From MESE01 sp036675035 (GTDB taxonomy: Bacteria > Pseudomonadota > Gammaproteobacteria > Burkholderiales > Burkholderiaceae_D): a stretch of 14,712 bases of DNA. The notes beneath the pieces are model-generated. The model saw nothing but the letters and a program-made list of their open reading frames with translations, was not told the DNA's origin and did no database searches. Below are positions 7,739 to 14,712 of this stretch, one piece after another. The stretch's first letter is position 1, and each line of letters begins with the position of its first letter. The position numbers and the translations under genes are program-made. The DNA lies in contig JAKFFO010000032.1 of NCBI GenBank assembly GCA_036675035.1, positions 1-14,712 of the forward strand. The letters run 5' to 3'.

Positions 7739-7775
7739 ATGCTGGTTGATACTCTTTATCGGGGATACATCAAAT

Positions 7776-8234
7776 TCAGTCGATCTTCTTTTGCTCCGTG
7801 ATCACATTTTCTATTTCCAGCCGGGTGACAGGGCCTTCCTTGAAAAGCACCTGTTTTCCGGATTGGTTATACAGAATAGTAGTGGGAAATCCTCGGGGTT
7901 TGAACTGGTGCGCCAATTTTTCATTCCCCGCAATAATCGGATAACTGATGTTCAACTTTTGCGCGAATTGCATCACGCGCCGCGCGCTCTGACCATCCAC
8001 CGCGAGGCCAAGCACGATCAGATCGCTTCTCGATTTGCTCAACGCTTCCAGTTCCGGCATTTCAGCCAGGCACGGCGCACACCAGGTAGCCCATAGATTG
8101 ACCAGCACCCATTTGCCCTGGTAATTCTCCAATGCATGGGTGCGGCCCTGCGTATCGGTGAGCGAGAAGCTTGCGGCACTCGCCAGCACCGGAAAAATCA
8201 GACAAGCCAGCATGCCGGCAAAGCGCTTCATCAT
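7776..8234 (-). CDS. TlpA-family periplasmic thiol-disulfide oxidoreductase
   Basis: This 152-residue thioredoxin-fold protein has a signal peptide (about 1-20, ending VLASA). Its active site is WCAPC at 51-55 in VNLWATWCAPCLAEMP, and its cis-proline loop is RGFPTT with Pro117. It probably reduces disulfides in the periplasm, where TlpA/ResA proteins keep apocytochrome CXXCH or copper-site cysteines reduced. The downstream cytochrome c is an obvious candidate client, as are the Cys pairs in the barrel and DUF2946-like proteins encoded upstream (inference). AAGGA six bases before the first of two consecutive ATG codons supports the chosen start. Confidence 0.93.
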   Translation of the reverse strand: MMKRFAGMLACLIFPVLASAASFSLTDTQGRTHALENYQGKWVLVNLWATWCAPCLAEMPELEALSKSRSDLIVLGLAVDGQSARRVMQFAQKLNISYPIIAGNEKLAHQFKPRGFPTTILYNQSGKQVLFKEGPVTRLEIENVITEQKKID

Positions 8235-8310
8235 TGCAAGTCCTTATCATTTTTTATAAACGATATCGGGAAGATAGCAGCCGGGCTGTATTTCTCCCCG
8301 CTATTCAAGC

Positions 8311-8410
8311 CTGAGGATTAGCCATAAATTTCGCAGGCGCTTTTGACTCCCTTCTCCCGCAGGAGGGAGAAGGGAGCAAAACGCAGCACCGGCTTGACGG
8401 CAATCCTCAG
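8311..8410. repeat. 100-bp inverted-repeat element, MITE-like, with internal strong hairpin
   Basis: The element begins CTGAGGATT(A)GCC and ends GGCAATCCTCAG, which are reverse complements apart from one extra A. It is flanked by CTATTCAAGC on the left (8301-8310) and CTATTCGCAAGC on the right (8411-8422), a possible target duplication with a two-base indel. Inside lies a perfect 12-bp stem, CTCCCTTCTCCC (8347-8358) with GGGAGAAGGGAG (8365-8376) around a 6-base loop, extended by TTTTG/CAAAA past one bulged A. No T-run follows on either strand, so a simple intrinsic terminator is unlikely. It separates the barrel gene from tlpA and could act as a transcript-processing or REP-like site. The mobile-element reading is an inference. 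Confidence 0.5.
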
Positions 8411-8423
8411 CTATTCGCAAGCC

Positions 8424-9383
8424 TTAAAAGCGTCCGCTCATGCCGATAACAAATGCCTTGTCCGCAGTAATCTGCACGCCCCTCACATGCTGGTATAGCG
8501 GCTTTTGAAAGAAACCGTAAATCTGCACATTGTCCGAGACGGCATAGCTTAGCCCCGGGCTGACGAATACGGATCGGCTGCCGCTGTCACCCGGCTCCGC
8601 CTGCGGACCGCTGTCGCGCCGCTTCATCAGGAAATTAATCTGGATCAGCGCACCGAACTTGTCCGACAACCCGTGGCGATAGCCCAGATCGGCGCCGAAC
8701 TGGCTGCCCGGCCGGAAACCATCATGGCTGTTCAGTGCATGCTGATACTGTGTCTGCGCAAACCATGAAGCATTTTGGTTCGCCAGCTTTTGATGGTAGT
8801 AAGCCCCGATGATTGCATCGGTGGTCCCGGTGCCAGGCTGCAGCGTGCGTTCGGCAATACCCCCGTTTCCATTTGCAATATTCGTGCGGCCTGTCGGCAG
8901 CTTCAAGCCGAACGTAATACCGGTCGTGGCCGGCTTGAGCGGATCGCCCAGATACGGAAGCTGGTATCGTCCGACCACGCGCGCATCACCCAGCTCGGTA
9001 AAGTTCCAGCGCTCGGGAACCTGGGCGCCCCGATGATTGTGGATATGGAAATGATTGCGGTCGATAACGGGTGCGGTCACCGAAATACCCCATTCGGAAT
9101 TGAAGGTATGGGAATAGGTAGCCAGAAGATTGCGGTTTACCGTGCTGACTTCATCGTGATGGCGAGGAATCTGGCCGACCGCGATTTTGCTGCTGCCGGT
9201 GCGAGGCTGGTTTTGCTTCACGTACTCGTAGCGCAGGTCAAGCGAGGATCCGCTTTCCAACGCTGCGCTTTCCGACGTCCAGTTGCTGTTCACGGTGCAA
9301 AAAGCGGCGCCGCAACTCGCATTGGCCAATGATGGAAACAGGCAGCTGCACGCTATCGCTAAAAATATTCTTGATGCTTTCAT
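8424..9383 (-). CDS. Outer-membrane beta-barrel protein (transporter-like, DUF family)
   Basis: The 319-residue product has a signal peptide (1-22, cleavage after ANA) and then SCGAAFC, placing two cysteines (Cys24, Cys29) at the mature N-terminus. The rest alternates polar and hydrophobic residues with many aromatic ends (RYEYVKQNQ, WGISVTAPV, YGFFQKPLY) and ends in GRF, whose terminal phenylalanine is the usual signal for the barrel assembly machinery. It resembles the broad MetA-pathway/transporter-like barrel group; the substrate is unknown. The position between a DUF2946-like gene and tlpA/cytochrome c suggests a role in metal or redox traffic (inference). The central His-rich patch (RNHFHIHNHRG, 109-119) may bind metal. 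GGAG six bases before the ATG supports the start. Confidence 0.78.
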   Translation of the reverse strand: MKASRIFLAIACSCLFPSLANASCGAAFCTVNSNWTSESAALESGSSLDLRYEYVKQNQPRTGSSKIAVGQIPRHHDEVSTVNRNLLATYSHTFNSEWGISVTAPVIDRNHFHIHNHRGAQVPERWNFTELGDARVVGRYQLPYLGDPLKPATTGITFGLKLPTGRTNIANGNGGIAERTLQPGTGTTDAIIGAYYHQKLANQNASWFAQTQYQHALNSHDGFRPGSQFGADLGYRHGLSDKFGALIQINFLMKRRDSGPQAEPGDSGSRSVFVSPGLSYAVSDNVQIYGFFQKPLYQHVRGVQITADKAFVIGMSGRF

Positions 9384-9556
9384 TCGAAACTCCGGATTGT
9401 TCAGGATTGCTGTCGCGTTCCTGTAGGGAACAGGGCGTTTCCGTTAAAGTGCCATGCCGCCAATTTCCATGACGGAGCAGGATAAAAACGGGAACGAAAA
9501 CAGGCCGATTGGACGCGCATGCATGCGCATTCAATTACCTTCAGTTGTGATCGGAA

Positions 9557-9946
9557 TCAGGCAGGAGGAGCGCGCGACTGCGGCGTGGCCCATGCAAAGA
9601 GCGGGCGGGGCGAACGGTAGAATAGGGACGGGAACGGAAATGAACCGCTCACCATGGCAGGGAGTGCCGACGAAGGCGGCAAGACTGCCGAGTCGGCATG
9701 TGTCAGACAGAAGGGACAATCCTCGAAGTGCGGACCATGCTTTGCCGGTGAAGAGGAAGCGGGAGCATGGTCGATTTCCATCTCCATCAACTTGAGGCCG
9801 CTGGCGGTACATATTTCAGTCCACACGGTGACAGGGACGTCTTTAGCGGTCAATGCATGGGAAACAGCCGGTGCGAGTGCAGCCATCACGATGGCGCAGC
9901 ACGCAATCCATATGGTTATTATCCTCGCTGAGCGGCTGATTTTCAT
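9557..9946 (-). CDS. DUF2946-like small envelope protein
   Basis: The 129-residue product has an N-terminal hydrophobic segment (10-32, IITIWIACCAIVMAALAPAVSHA) that is probably a signal or anchor. The DUF2946 hallmarks follow: WTEICTASGLK (42-52) and the CPFCLTHAD motif (77-85), preceded by a His-rich stretch (KHGPHFED). The function of the family is not established. Members are commonly seen near copper-handling genes, and the Cys/His set here would suit soft-metal binding. It is the first gene of the minus-strand group, 173 bases before the barrel gene. No Shine-Dalgarno sequence is evident before the ATG at 9946, and no strong promoter was found upstream. Confidence 0.72.
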   Translation of the reverse strand: MKISRSARIITIWIACCAIVMAALAPAVSHALTAKDVPVTVWTEICTASGLKLMEMEIDHAPASSSPAKHGPHFEDCPFCLTHADSAVLPPSSALPAMVSGSFPFPSLFYRSPRPLFAWATPQSRAPPA

Positions 9947-10256
9947 TTGCGAAATTTTATCATGGCTGCATGGATGTAATCAGGGCATGTGCATGGAACA
10001 TCGCATGCTGAAGCAGATTTCGATGCGCGTCTGGGAGGCTAGTCAGCCCGAACGGGTGGAAGTGCTTCATACCCAATCTCATCAGGGGCCGCTTGCGATA
10101 CGCCTTCATGCCATCGCCTGCGAATGTGCTTGGGCGAGCTTCAACGGATATGAAAACCGGGTATGAGAACCGGATATGCGGATGAACGAAAATCCAAAGT
10201 TCCGGGCCGTATTCTGGACCGCATACTCTGCCGGATCCGCTCCACACAAGTCCAAC
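9947..10256. other. 310-base intergenic gap
   Basis: This lies between the 3' end of the cyclase gene and the start of the DUF2946-like gene, both on the minus strand. I see no plausible gene, terminator hairpin with T-run, or strong promoter. Near 10147-10178 a short imperfect tandem occurs: GGATATGAAAACCGG followed by GGTATGAGAACCGG. The longest plus-strand frame continuing through it is antisense to the DUF2946-like gene and looks like chance. Confidence 0.45.
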
Positions 10257-11951
10257 TTATTCGGGCACCGAGCGCAAGAGCGCTGCCTCCACGCCGGACG
10301 ACTCGCGTAGCTGCGAGTCGGCAGTGGCGATCTCATTCATGAAGAAGAAATTTCCCTTGCCCTGGCGCTTGGCCTGATACATCGCAAGATCGGCCTGCGA
10401 AATCAGGTAGGACGGCGCGATCGCGGCGCCCGCATGCAGCGCAATTCCGATCGACAGGCCGAGCGTCAGCGTTTTCCCGCCGATCTCGAACGGTTCGCTG
10501 ACCGCGGCTATGCATTGCTGGGCGACGATGTTCGCGGCTGCCCGTGCGTCGCTCAGTCCTGCCAGCAGGATGATGAATTCGTCGCCGCCCAAACGTGCCA
10601 CCGTATCCACCTTGCGGCGACCGTCGGCCAATCGGGAAGCGACCTGGCGCAGCACTTCATCGCCCGCGTCATGCCCGTACCGATCGTTGATTTCCTTGAA
10701 ACCATCCAGGTCGCAAAACAATAACGCGATCTGGGTGTCCTCACGTTGTGCATGCGCCAGCGCCTGCTCCAGGCGGTCTTCCAGGATTGACCGGTTGAAT
10801 AACCCGGTCAGCGCATCGTGATGCGCCATGAATTTCAGTTGCGCCTCGCTCGATTCGCGCGCCGCTTCCTCGTTGCGTAGCCGGTCGACCAGAACATTGA
10901 AGCCGCTCACCAGATTCCCCACTTCATCGTTGCGGACAACCGGCAGTGGCGCCAGTTTTCGTTTGCCGCTCGCCATATCGCGTATCGCATGTTCTGACCT
11001 GCTGAGCGGGCGCAGTATCAGGGGCAAAGCAATCAATAGTGTCGTGAGTATCACTATCAGAAAAAGTGCATTGGCTTTGAATGCGAAGCTGCGCAGCGCT
11101 TCGACCGGACGGAATGCTTCTTCGGTCGGCATGCGCGCCACCACGAACCAGCCCGTACTGGGCACGTCGGCCATCGCGGAAAGCTCTTCTATGCCTTTGG
11201 CATTGATGGTGACGCCGGTACCGCGATAGCCGGCCATCGCACGGTCGTGCAGCAGATTTGCGCCGGTTTGCGGTGTCGGCTTCAGGATCATTTCCGGATC
11301 GCTTGACGCGACAAACAGATTGTCGGCGGGTGAAACCAGCAGAAAGCCGCCAGTTTGACCAAGCCGCATTTCCTGCATCCGTTCCAGGAAACCGGGCGCG
11401 TTAAGAAGTGCGTCGCCGGCCAGCACCGCCACAACACTACCTTCGGCATCGCGTACCGCAGCGGCAAAAACGATGGCTGGATCTCCGCCGTGGGTTTTGC
11501 GTGACGGCTTGCCCATCACCGGTTGGGCCGTGCGTAATGCAGCAAGGAACCAGTCCGAGGTTGCATAGTCGTTCTGGCTGCGGCCGGAAACAACCGGGTA
11601 TTCCGCCAGCAGGCTGCGCCCGTCCGGCCGTACCACCAGCAGTCCGCTGTTGAACATCGGATTGATATGTTGCCGGTCCTTGATCCAGGCTTGCAATGCG
11701 CCAGGTTGTGCGGCCAGCTCCGGCGGCAAGTCAGCGGCAAACTGGGCAATCAATGCCAGGCGCACTCTGATCTTTTGATCGATATCGCGCGCTACATAAG
11801 TCGCTATGGACAGCTGCTGGGTCGCCGCCATGTCGCGTACCTCTTTCTGCACCAGCGGAAGCGCGACGAATTGCCGCACCAGAAAACCGAACAGCACCAG
11901 CACGACGCCGAGGGCGATTATCCGAAATTTCATGCTTTGGAGATTTGGCAT
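10257..11951 (-). CDS. Membrane diguanylate cyclase with periplasmic sensor, HAMP and GGDEF domains
   Basis: The 564-residue product has one membrane helix near 11-31, a periplasmic dCache-like sensor (about 35-285, with NDYATSDWF at 127-135), a second helix at 293-313, a HAMP linker (315-365), and a GGDEF domain (374-540). The catalytic site is GGDEF at 455-459 within ARLGGDEF. The substrate-side motif HHDALTGLFNR is at 377-387 and DLDGFKEIND at 414-423. An inhibitory I-site RKVD (446-449) sits exactly five residues upstream of GGDEF. The protein should therefore make cyclic di-GMP in response to an extracytoplasmic ligand and be product-inhibited. No EAL domain follows. An in-frame ATG at 11933 (MKFR) is an alternative start; neither has a clear binding site. 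Confidence 0.94.
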   Translation of the reverse strand: MPNLQSMKFRIIALGVVLVLFGFLVRQFVALPLVQKEVRDMAATQQLSIATYVARDIDQKIRVRLALIAQFAADLPPELAAQPGALQAWIKDRQHINPMFNSGLLVVRPDGRSLLAEYPVVSGRSQNDYATSDWFLAALRTAQPVMGKPSRKTHGGDPAIVFAAAVRDAEGSVVAVLAGDALLNAPGFLERMQEMRLGQTGGFLLVSPADNLFVASSDPEMILKPTPQTGANLLHDRAMAGYRGTGVTINAKGIEELSAMADVPSTGWFVVARMPTEEAFRPVEALRSFAFKANALFLIVILTTLLIALPLILRPLSRSEHAIRDMASGKRKLAPLPVVRNDEVGNLVSGFNVLVDRLRNEEAARESSEAQLKFMAHHDALTGLFNRSILEDRLEQALAHAQREDTQIALLFCDLDGFKEINDRYGHDAGDEVLRQVASRLADGRRKVDTVARLGGDEFIILLAGLSDARAAANIVAQQCIAAVSEPFEIGGKTLTLGLSIGIALHAGAAIAPSYLISQADLAMYQAKRQGKGNFFFMNEIATADSQLRESSGVEAALLRSVPE

Positions 11952-11970
11952 CAGCGAATCATATCCATTA

Positions 11971-11991
11971 TTTATGGAAAATTTCCATAAA
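11971..11991. promoter_or_regulatory. 21-bp perfect palindrome upstream of the diguanylate cyclase gene
   Basis: TTTATGGAAA and TTTCCATAAA flank one central A, giving 10-bp perfect arms. It ends 19 bases before the cyclase start codon, where a repressor or activator dimer could control transcription. It is AT-rich, and no T-run or coding use explains it. Which regulator might bind it cannot be told from the sequence. Confidence 0.55.
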
Positions 11992-12040
11992 CCTTCAATT
12001 CTGCCGTTGGCAAGCGTGCGCTCTTGGCGTTGCGAAGGCT

Positions 12041-12201
12041 TGGAGCAGTTTTAGTCTCACTGTGCCGCCCCTGCCGGCCGGATTGCGTGCGGCACTGCGT
12101 TGCGCCTCCTTGCCATTGCCCCGCCATGTCGCGTCGGCACGCCTTGTTCCGCGCGCAATCCGGCTCGGCAACGTCTGGCCAGTCTGACTAAAACTGCTCC
12201 A
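12041..12201. repeat. 161-bp imperfect inverted-repeat element, MITE-like
   Basis: The ends are TGGAGCAGTTTTAGTC (12041-12056) and its exact reverse complement (12186-12201). Homology between the two arms continues inward with ACTG, then TGCCG and CCGGATTGCG, so roughly 50 bases on each side can pair, leaving a GC-rich centre. There is no open frame of note. The flanks show no clear target duplication. It lies in the gap between the oxygenase gene (3' end) and the cyclase gene (5' end). It may be a non-autonomous mobile element, a dispersed repeat, or a large RNA hairpin in the oxygenase 3' region. Confidence 0.6.
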
Positions 12202-12233
12202 GGAAATTAATTCAGGCGCGGTATGCCGGCAAA

Positions 12234-13187
12234 TCAGGCATTCTTTTTCACACGTTGCGTGTATAGATAATCGTCCGGCAAACCAAGGCGCCGGCATGCC
12301 TGCACTGCGGGGCTGGAACTCAGCATTAGCCGGTCGGTGGCGCTACCGATGCGCTGGACCATCCGTTGCTGCCATGCGGGCATGCCGTGGCGCGCGCCAA
12401 GTCCGAGGCGTTCCCGGATCGGTGCCGGCACAATCTCGACCGCTGCCTTGATCAGCAACGCCTGGATAAACCGGAACGGGCGCGGCAGCAACGGAACCCG
12501 TTCCATCGTTTCCAGAAACTCGAACACGATCGGCGACGGTTCCAGCTTTTCGTGCATGCTTTGGAACAGCGCTTCCGCCTGCGATCGAGAGGCAGGCGCC
12601 CGCGACGCGCCATAAAGGCGGGCCGAGTGCGCGCCTTCTGCATGGAAGCGATCGCAAGCAGCATCGTCCAGTGGATAAACATAAGTCTTGTACGCCTGGA
12701 GAAATCCGAAACTTGCCGTTGCATGCACCCAGTTCAACAGTTCGGGATCGTCGGCGCGGTAAGGCATCCCGTCGGGAGTCAGCCCGCTGACGCGGTGATG
12801 GAGTTTCGCAATCCTCGCGGTCATCGCTTCGACCCGGCTGCGCGGGCCGTACACCGTCATCATTGCGGCCAGCCCGGTCCTTCGCAAACGCGGCAACGGG
12901 TCGGCGCGAAACGTCGTATGGCCCCACACGCCGGCGCGTACCCGCGGCTCTGCCAGTTCGAGAATGACTGCGGCGACACCGCCGATGAACAACCCGAGCG
13001 GATTCTTGAATACCTGCCACGATACCGAGTCCGGCGTGACCAGCGCGGGTTCACCGGCCGGATGCAGGAAATGGCTTTTGTCTTCGGCCGAGGGATAAAT
13101 GAAGTCGTCGACAGCGGCGTTTATCCGGCGCTGCAGCGGTTGTGGCAAGGAAATGGCATCAGGCATCGTATCGATTGGATCAGGCAT
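12234..13187 (-). CDS. MpaB/DUF2236-family oxygenase
   Basis: From the ATG at 13187 the product has 317 residues. It shows the family landmarks: GVWGHTTFRADPLPRLRRT (86-104), the basic segment ARIAKLHHRVSG (124-135) followed by YRADDPELLNWVHATASF (143-160), and a C-terminal part with LPRPFRF and RERLGL. This is the DUF2236/oxygenase MpaB family, related to latex-clearing rubber oxygenase and fungal MpaB, which cleave or oxidise hydrophobic substrates. The His in WVH (155) is a likely metal or haem ligand by analogy. The true substrate is unknown. A longer reading from a TTG at 13235 would run through a 12-bp palindrome and has no better binding site, so I prefer 13187. A second ATG at 13166 is also possible. 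There is no signal peptide. Confidence 0.85.
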   Translation of the reverse strand: MPDPIDTMPDAISLPQPLQRRINAAVDDFIYPSAEDKSHFLHPAGEPALVTPDSVSWQVFKNPLGLFIGGVAAVILELAEPRVRAGVWGHTTFRADPLPRLRRTGLAAMMTVYGPRSRVEAMTARIAKLHHRVSGLTPDGMPYRADDPELLNWVHATASFGFLQAYKTYVYPLDDAACDRFHAEGAHSARLYGASRAPASRSQAEALFQSMHEKLEPSPIVFEFLETMERVPLLPRPFRFIQALLIKAAVEIVPAPIRERLGLGARHGMPAWQQRMVQRIGSATDRLMLSSSPAVQACRRLGLPDDYLYTQRVKKNA

Positions 13188-13211
13188 CAGAACGGGCTGC
13201 CGTTTGAGTGT

Positions 13212-13223
13212 CCATTGCAATGG
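13212..13223. promoter_or_regulatory. 12-bp perfect palindrome before the oxygenase gene
   Basis: CCATTGCAATGG is exactly self-complementary and sits 24 bases upstream of the preferred oxygenase start. With the larger palindrome at 13267-13294 it makes the divergent spacer unusually rich in operator-like sites. A binding protein cannot be named. Confidence 0.35.
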
Positions 13224-13266
13224 GTGTGATAACAATCAGTCCCGTATTTTGCATCGACTGGCGGAT

Positions 13267-13300
13267 TCAATAACTGACCGTCGTCAGTTATTGATTTTTT
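13267..13300 (+). terminator. Perfect 12-bp stem followed by T6: terminator or operator in the divergent spacer
   Basis: TCAATAACTGAC, a CGTC spacer, and GTCAGTTATTGA form perfect arms, followed by TTTTTT on the plus strand, the form of a rho-independent terminator for rightward transcripts. No plus-strand gene ends here, so it would stop antisense or leader RNA upstream of the phospholipase gene. The same 28 bp would also suit a TetR-like dimer controlling the divergent promoters. Which of the two is right cannot be decided from sequence. Confidence 0.5.
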
Positions 13301-13461
13301 CGTGCGGAACCTGAGAACGGGAGCGCAAAGGAAAATGCAGACCGGCTGAGCATGGGTTCGTTGATTCGACACCGTGCCGACTTGTGCAAGCGCAATAAGC
13401 GACTGGAACATTTCCTTTACTTTCATTTCCATCGAATATCATTTCGCAGGTGGAGGAACAT

Positions 13462-14712
13462 GTGTCGTTGATAGCGGTAGTAGCATTTTCCGGCCTCGTC
13501 CTGCTGCTGATCGGCATCATCTGGTCGATACGGCGCCACCGCGATCCAACACTGAAAATCGAATCCAGCTTGCCTATCGAAGAACTGGTTCCTTCTCTTG
13601 CCGGACTGACGCTCAGTACCGCCGTGCCCGGCAATTCGGTCGAAGTCTTTGAGAACGGCGCTTTCTTCGACACCCTCCTGCAGCGCATCCAATCGGCGCA
13701 ACAGTCGGTGCATTTCGCAACATTCCTGTGGAAAGAAGGCGTGCTTGGCCAGCGCGTCGCCGACGCTCTTTCGGAGCGGGCGCGCGCCGGCAAGCGGGTA
13801 CGCGTACTGCTCGATGCAACCGGCTCCAGAAGAATGGGGAAGGCAGTCCGGCGCCAGATGGAGCACGCCGGATGCAAGGTGGTGTTTTTTCATGAAAAGA
13901 CATTGCGCAACATCGGCGTACTGAACGACCGCAATCATCGCAAGCTCGTCGTCATCGATGGCCGCGAAGCATTCGTCGGCGGTCATTGCATCGTGGATAG
14001 CTGGCTGGGCGATGCCCAGGACAGCGAACACTTTGCCGATGTCAGTGTGAGATTGCGCGGTCCCATCGTCAACAGCGTGCAGTCCGCGTTCAGCGAGAAC
14101 TGGGCCGGGCAGACCGGGGAGTTATTCGTCGGCGATGATGTATTCCCGGCCCTGGAACCGGCCGGCGATGTGTTGATTCATGCGGCCTACGTGAAACCGG
14201 AAGGCTCCGCACCGGCGGTCAAGATACTTCACCATACTGCGATCTGCCTGGCCCGCAAGCGGATCTGGATCCAGAATCCTTACTTCATTCCAGAGCCGGA
14301 AGCAATCGACGCGTTCGGCGAAGCCGTTTCCCGCGGCGCCGATGTCCGCGTGATGATGCCGTCGGCCAGCGGCTCCGACAATCCGATCGTGCAACACGCC
14401 GGTCACCGCAATTTCGAAAAACTTTTGCGGTGCGGAGTGCGCCTGTTCGAGTATCCGCACACGCTTTTGCATCAGAAGGTAATGACCATCGATGGCGTGT
14501 GGAGTGCGATCGGCTCAAGCAACTTCGACGACCGCTCGTTCGAAACCAATGATGAAATCACGCTCGGCATCTACGACGCAGCAACGGCGCAGCGGCTGGA
14601 TGCCGTCTTTGAAAAATATGCGCCGCACTGCCGGGAAATCAAACTGGAACAATGGCGCAAGCGCGGCCTGTGGCACAAGCTGAAAGACAACGCGTTTTAC
14701 ATGATCAACGAA
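13462..14712 (+). CDS. Cardiolipin synthase-like phospholipase D (runs off the window)
   Basis: An open frame of 417 codons starts at a GTG with GGAGG five bases upstream; the ATG two bases earlier is in another frame and stops at once. One membrane helix (about 2-22) anchors the protein. Two HKD motifs follow: NHRKLVVID with His159, Lys161 and Asp166, and LHQKVMTID with His337, Lys339 and Asp344, each followed by a G-G/S-S-N-type segment (VGGH; GSSNFDDRS). This is the phospholipase D superfamily arrangement of cardiolipin synthases, which join two phosphatidylglycerol molecules (or a close variant) at the inner membrane. The size is close to ClsB. The final segment LWHKLKDNAFYMINE looks like the very end of this family, so only a few codons are probably missing. 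Whether it is ClsA-, B- or C-like is uncertain. Confidence 0.9.
   Translation, partial: MSLIAVVAFSGLVLLLIGIIWSIRRHRDPTLKIESSLPIEELVPSLAGLTLSTAVPGNSVEVFENGAFFDTLLQRIQSAQQSVHFATFLWKEGVLGQRVADALSERARAGKRVRVLLDATGSRRMGKAVRRQMEHAGCKVVFFHEKTLRNIGVLNDRNHRKLVVIDGREAFVGGHCIVDSWLGDAQDSEHFADVSVRLRGPIVNSVQSAFSENWAGQTGELFVGDDVFPALEPAGDVLIHAAYVKPEGSAPAVKILHHTAICLARKRIWIQNPYFIPEPEAIDAFGEAVSRGADVRVMMPSASGSDNPIVQHAGHRNFEKLLRCGVRLFEYPHTLLHQKVMTIDGVWSAIGSSNFDDRSFETNDEITLGIYDAATAQRLDAVFEKYAPHCREIKLEQWRKRGLWHKLKDNAFYMINE

Noticed and set aside
8341..8381. Intrinsic terminator after the barrel gene
   Set aside because: The stem is strong, but neither strand has a T-run after it, so I treat it as part of the repeat element.
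9515..9528. Perfect 14-bp palindrome GCGCATGCATGCGC
   Set aside because: A simple alternating GC/AT motif of the type that occurs by chance; no start codon or promoter is clearly linked to it.
12366..13229. 287-codon plus-strand frame
   Set aside because: Fully antisense to the oxygenase gene, with no recognisable motif or binding site.

Overview
The window looks like chromosomal DNA from a betaproteobacterium, most likely Burkholderiales and possibly Oxalobacteraceae. This is inferred from moderate-to-high GC, the protein families present, and the Gram-negative envelope proteins (an outer-membrane barrel ending in F, periplasmic TlpA and c-type cytochrome). I cannot fix the genus. No rRNA, tRNA or CRISPR array was recognised.

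Layout. At 1-170 lies the 3' end of an IS5-family transposase and its terminal repeat, followed by a possible 33-residue membrane peptide. At 531-1442 (minus) is a fused GNAT acetyltransferase and Rnk-like (GreA/B-family) protein. A 641-base gap holding a good -10 box leads into a plus-strand pair at 2084-5339. This pair is an RsbQ-type alpha/beta hydrolase and a PAS-PAS hybrid histidine kinase with two receiver domains, which together resemble a bipartite sensing module. From 9946 down to 5657 everything is on the minus strand: DUF2946-like protein, outer-membrane barrel, TlpA thioredoxin, cytochrome c, exported acetolactate-decarboxylase-like enzyme, and OsmC-family protein. The first four look like one envelope redox or metal-handling group, although a 100-bp repeat element separates the barrel gene from tlpA. 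At 10257-11951 (minus) is a membrane diguanylate cyclase (sensor-HAMP-GGDEF), with a 21-bp perfect palindrome just upstream. At 12234-13187 (minus) is an MpaB/DUF2236-family oxygenase, and divergent from it at 13462 a cardiolipin synthase-like phospholipase D runs off the window.

The least expected structure is non-coding. Two compact inverted-repeat elements resemble MITEs: 8311-8410, with 9-bp termini and imperfect flanking direct repeats, and 12041-12201, with a perfect 16-bp terminus and homology continuing inward. There are also operator-like palindromes at 11971-11991, 13212-13223 and 13267-13294. On the protein side, the RsbQ plus PAS kinase pair, the GNAT-Rnk fusion, and the DUF2946/barrel/TlpA/cytochrome set merit the most attention.
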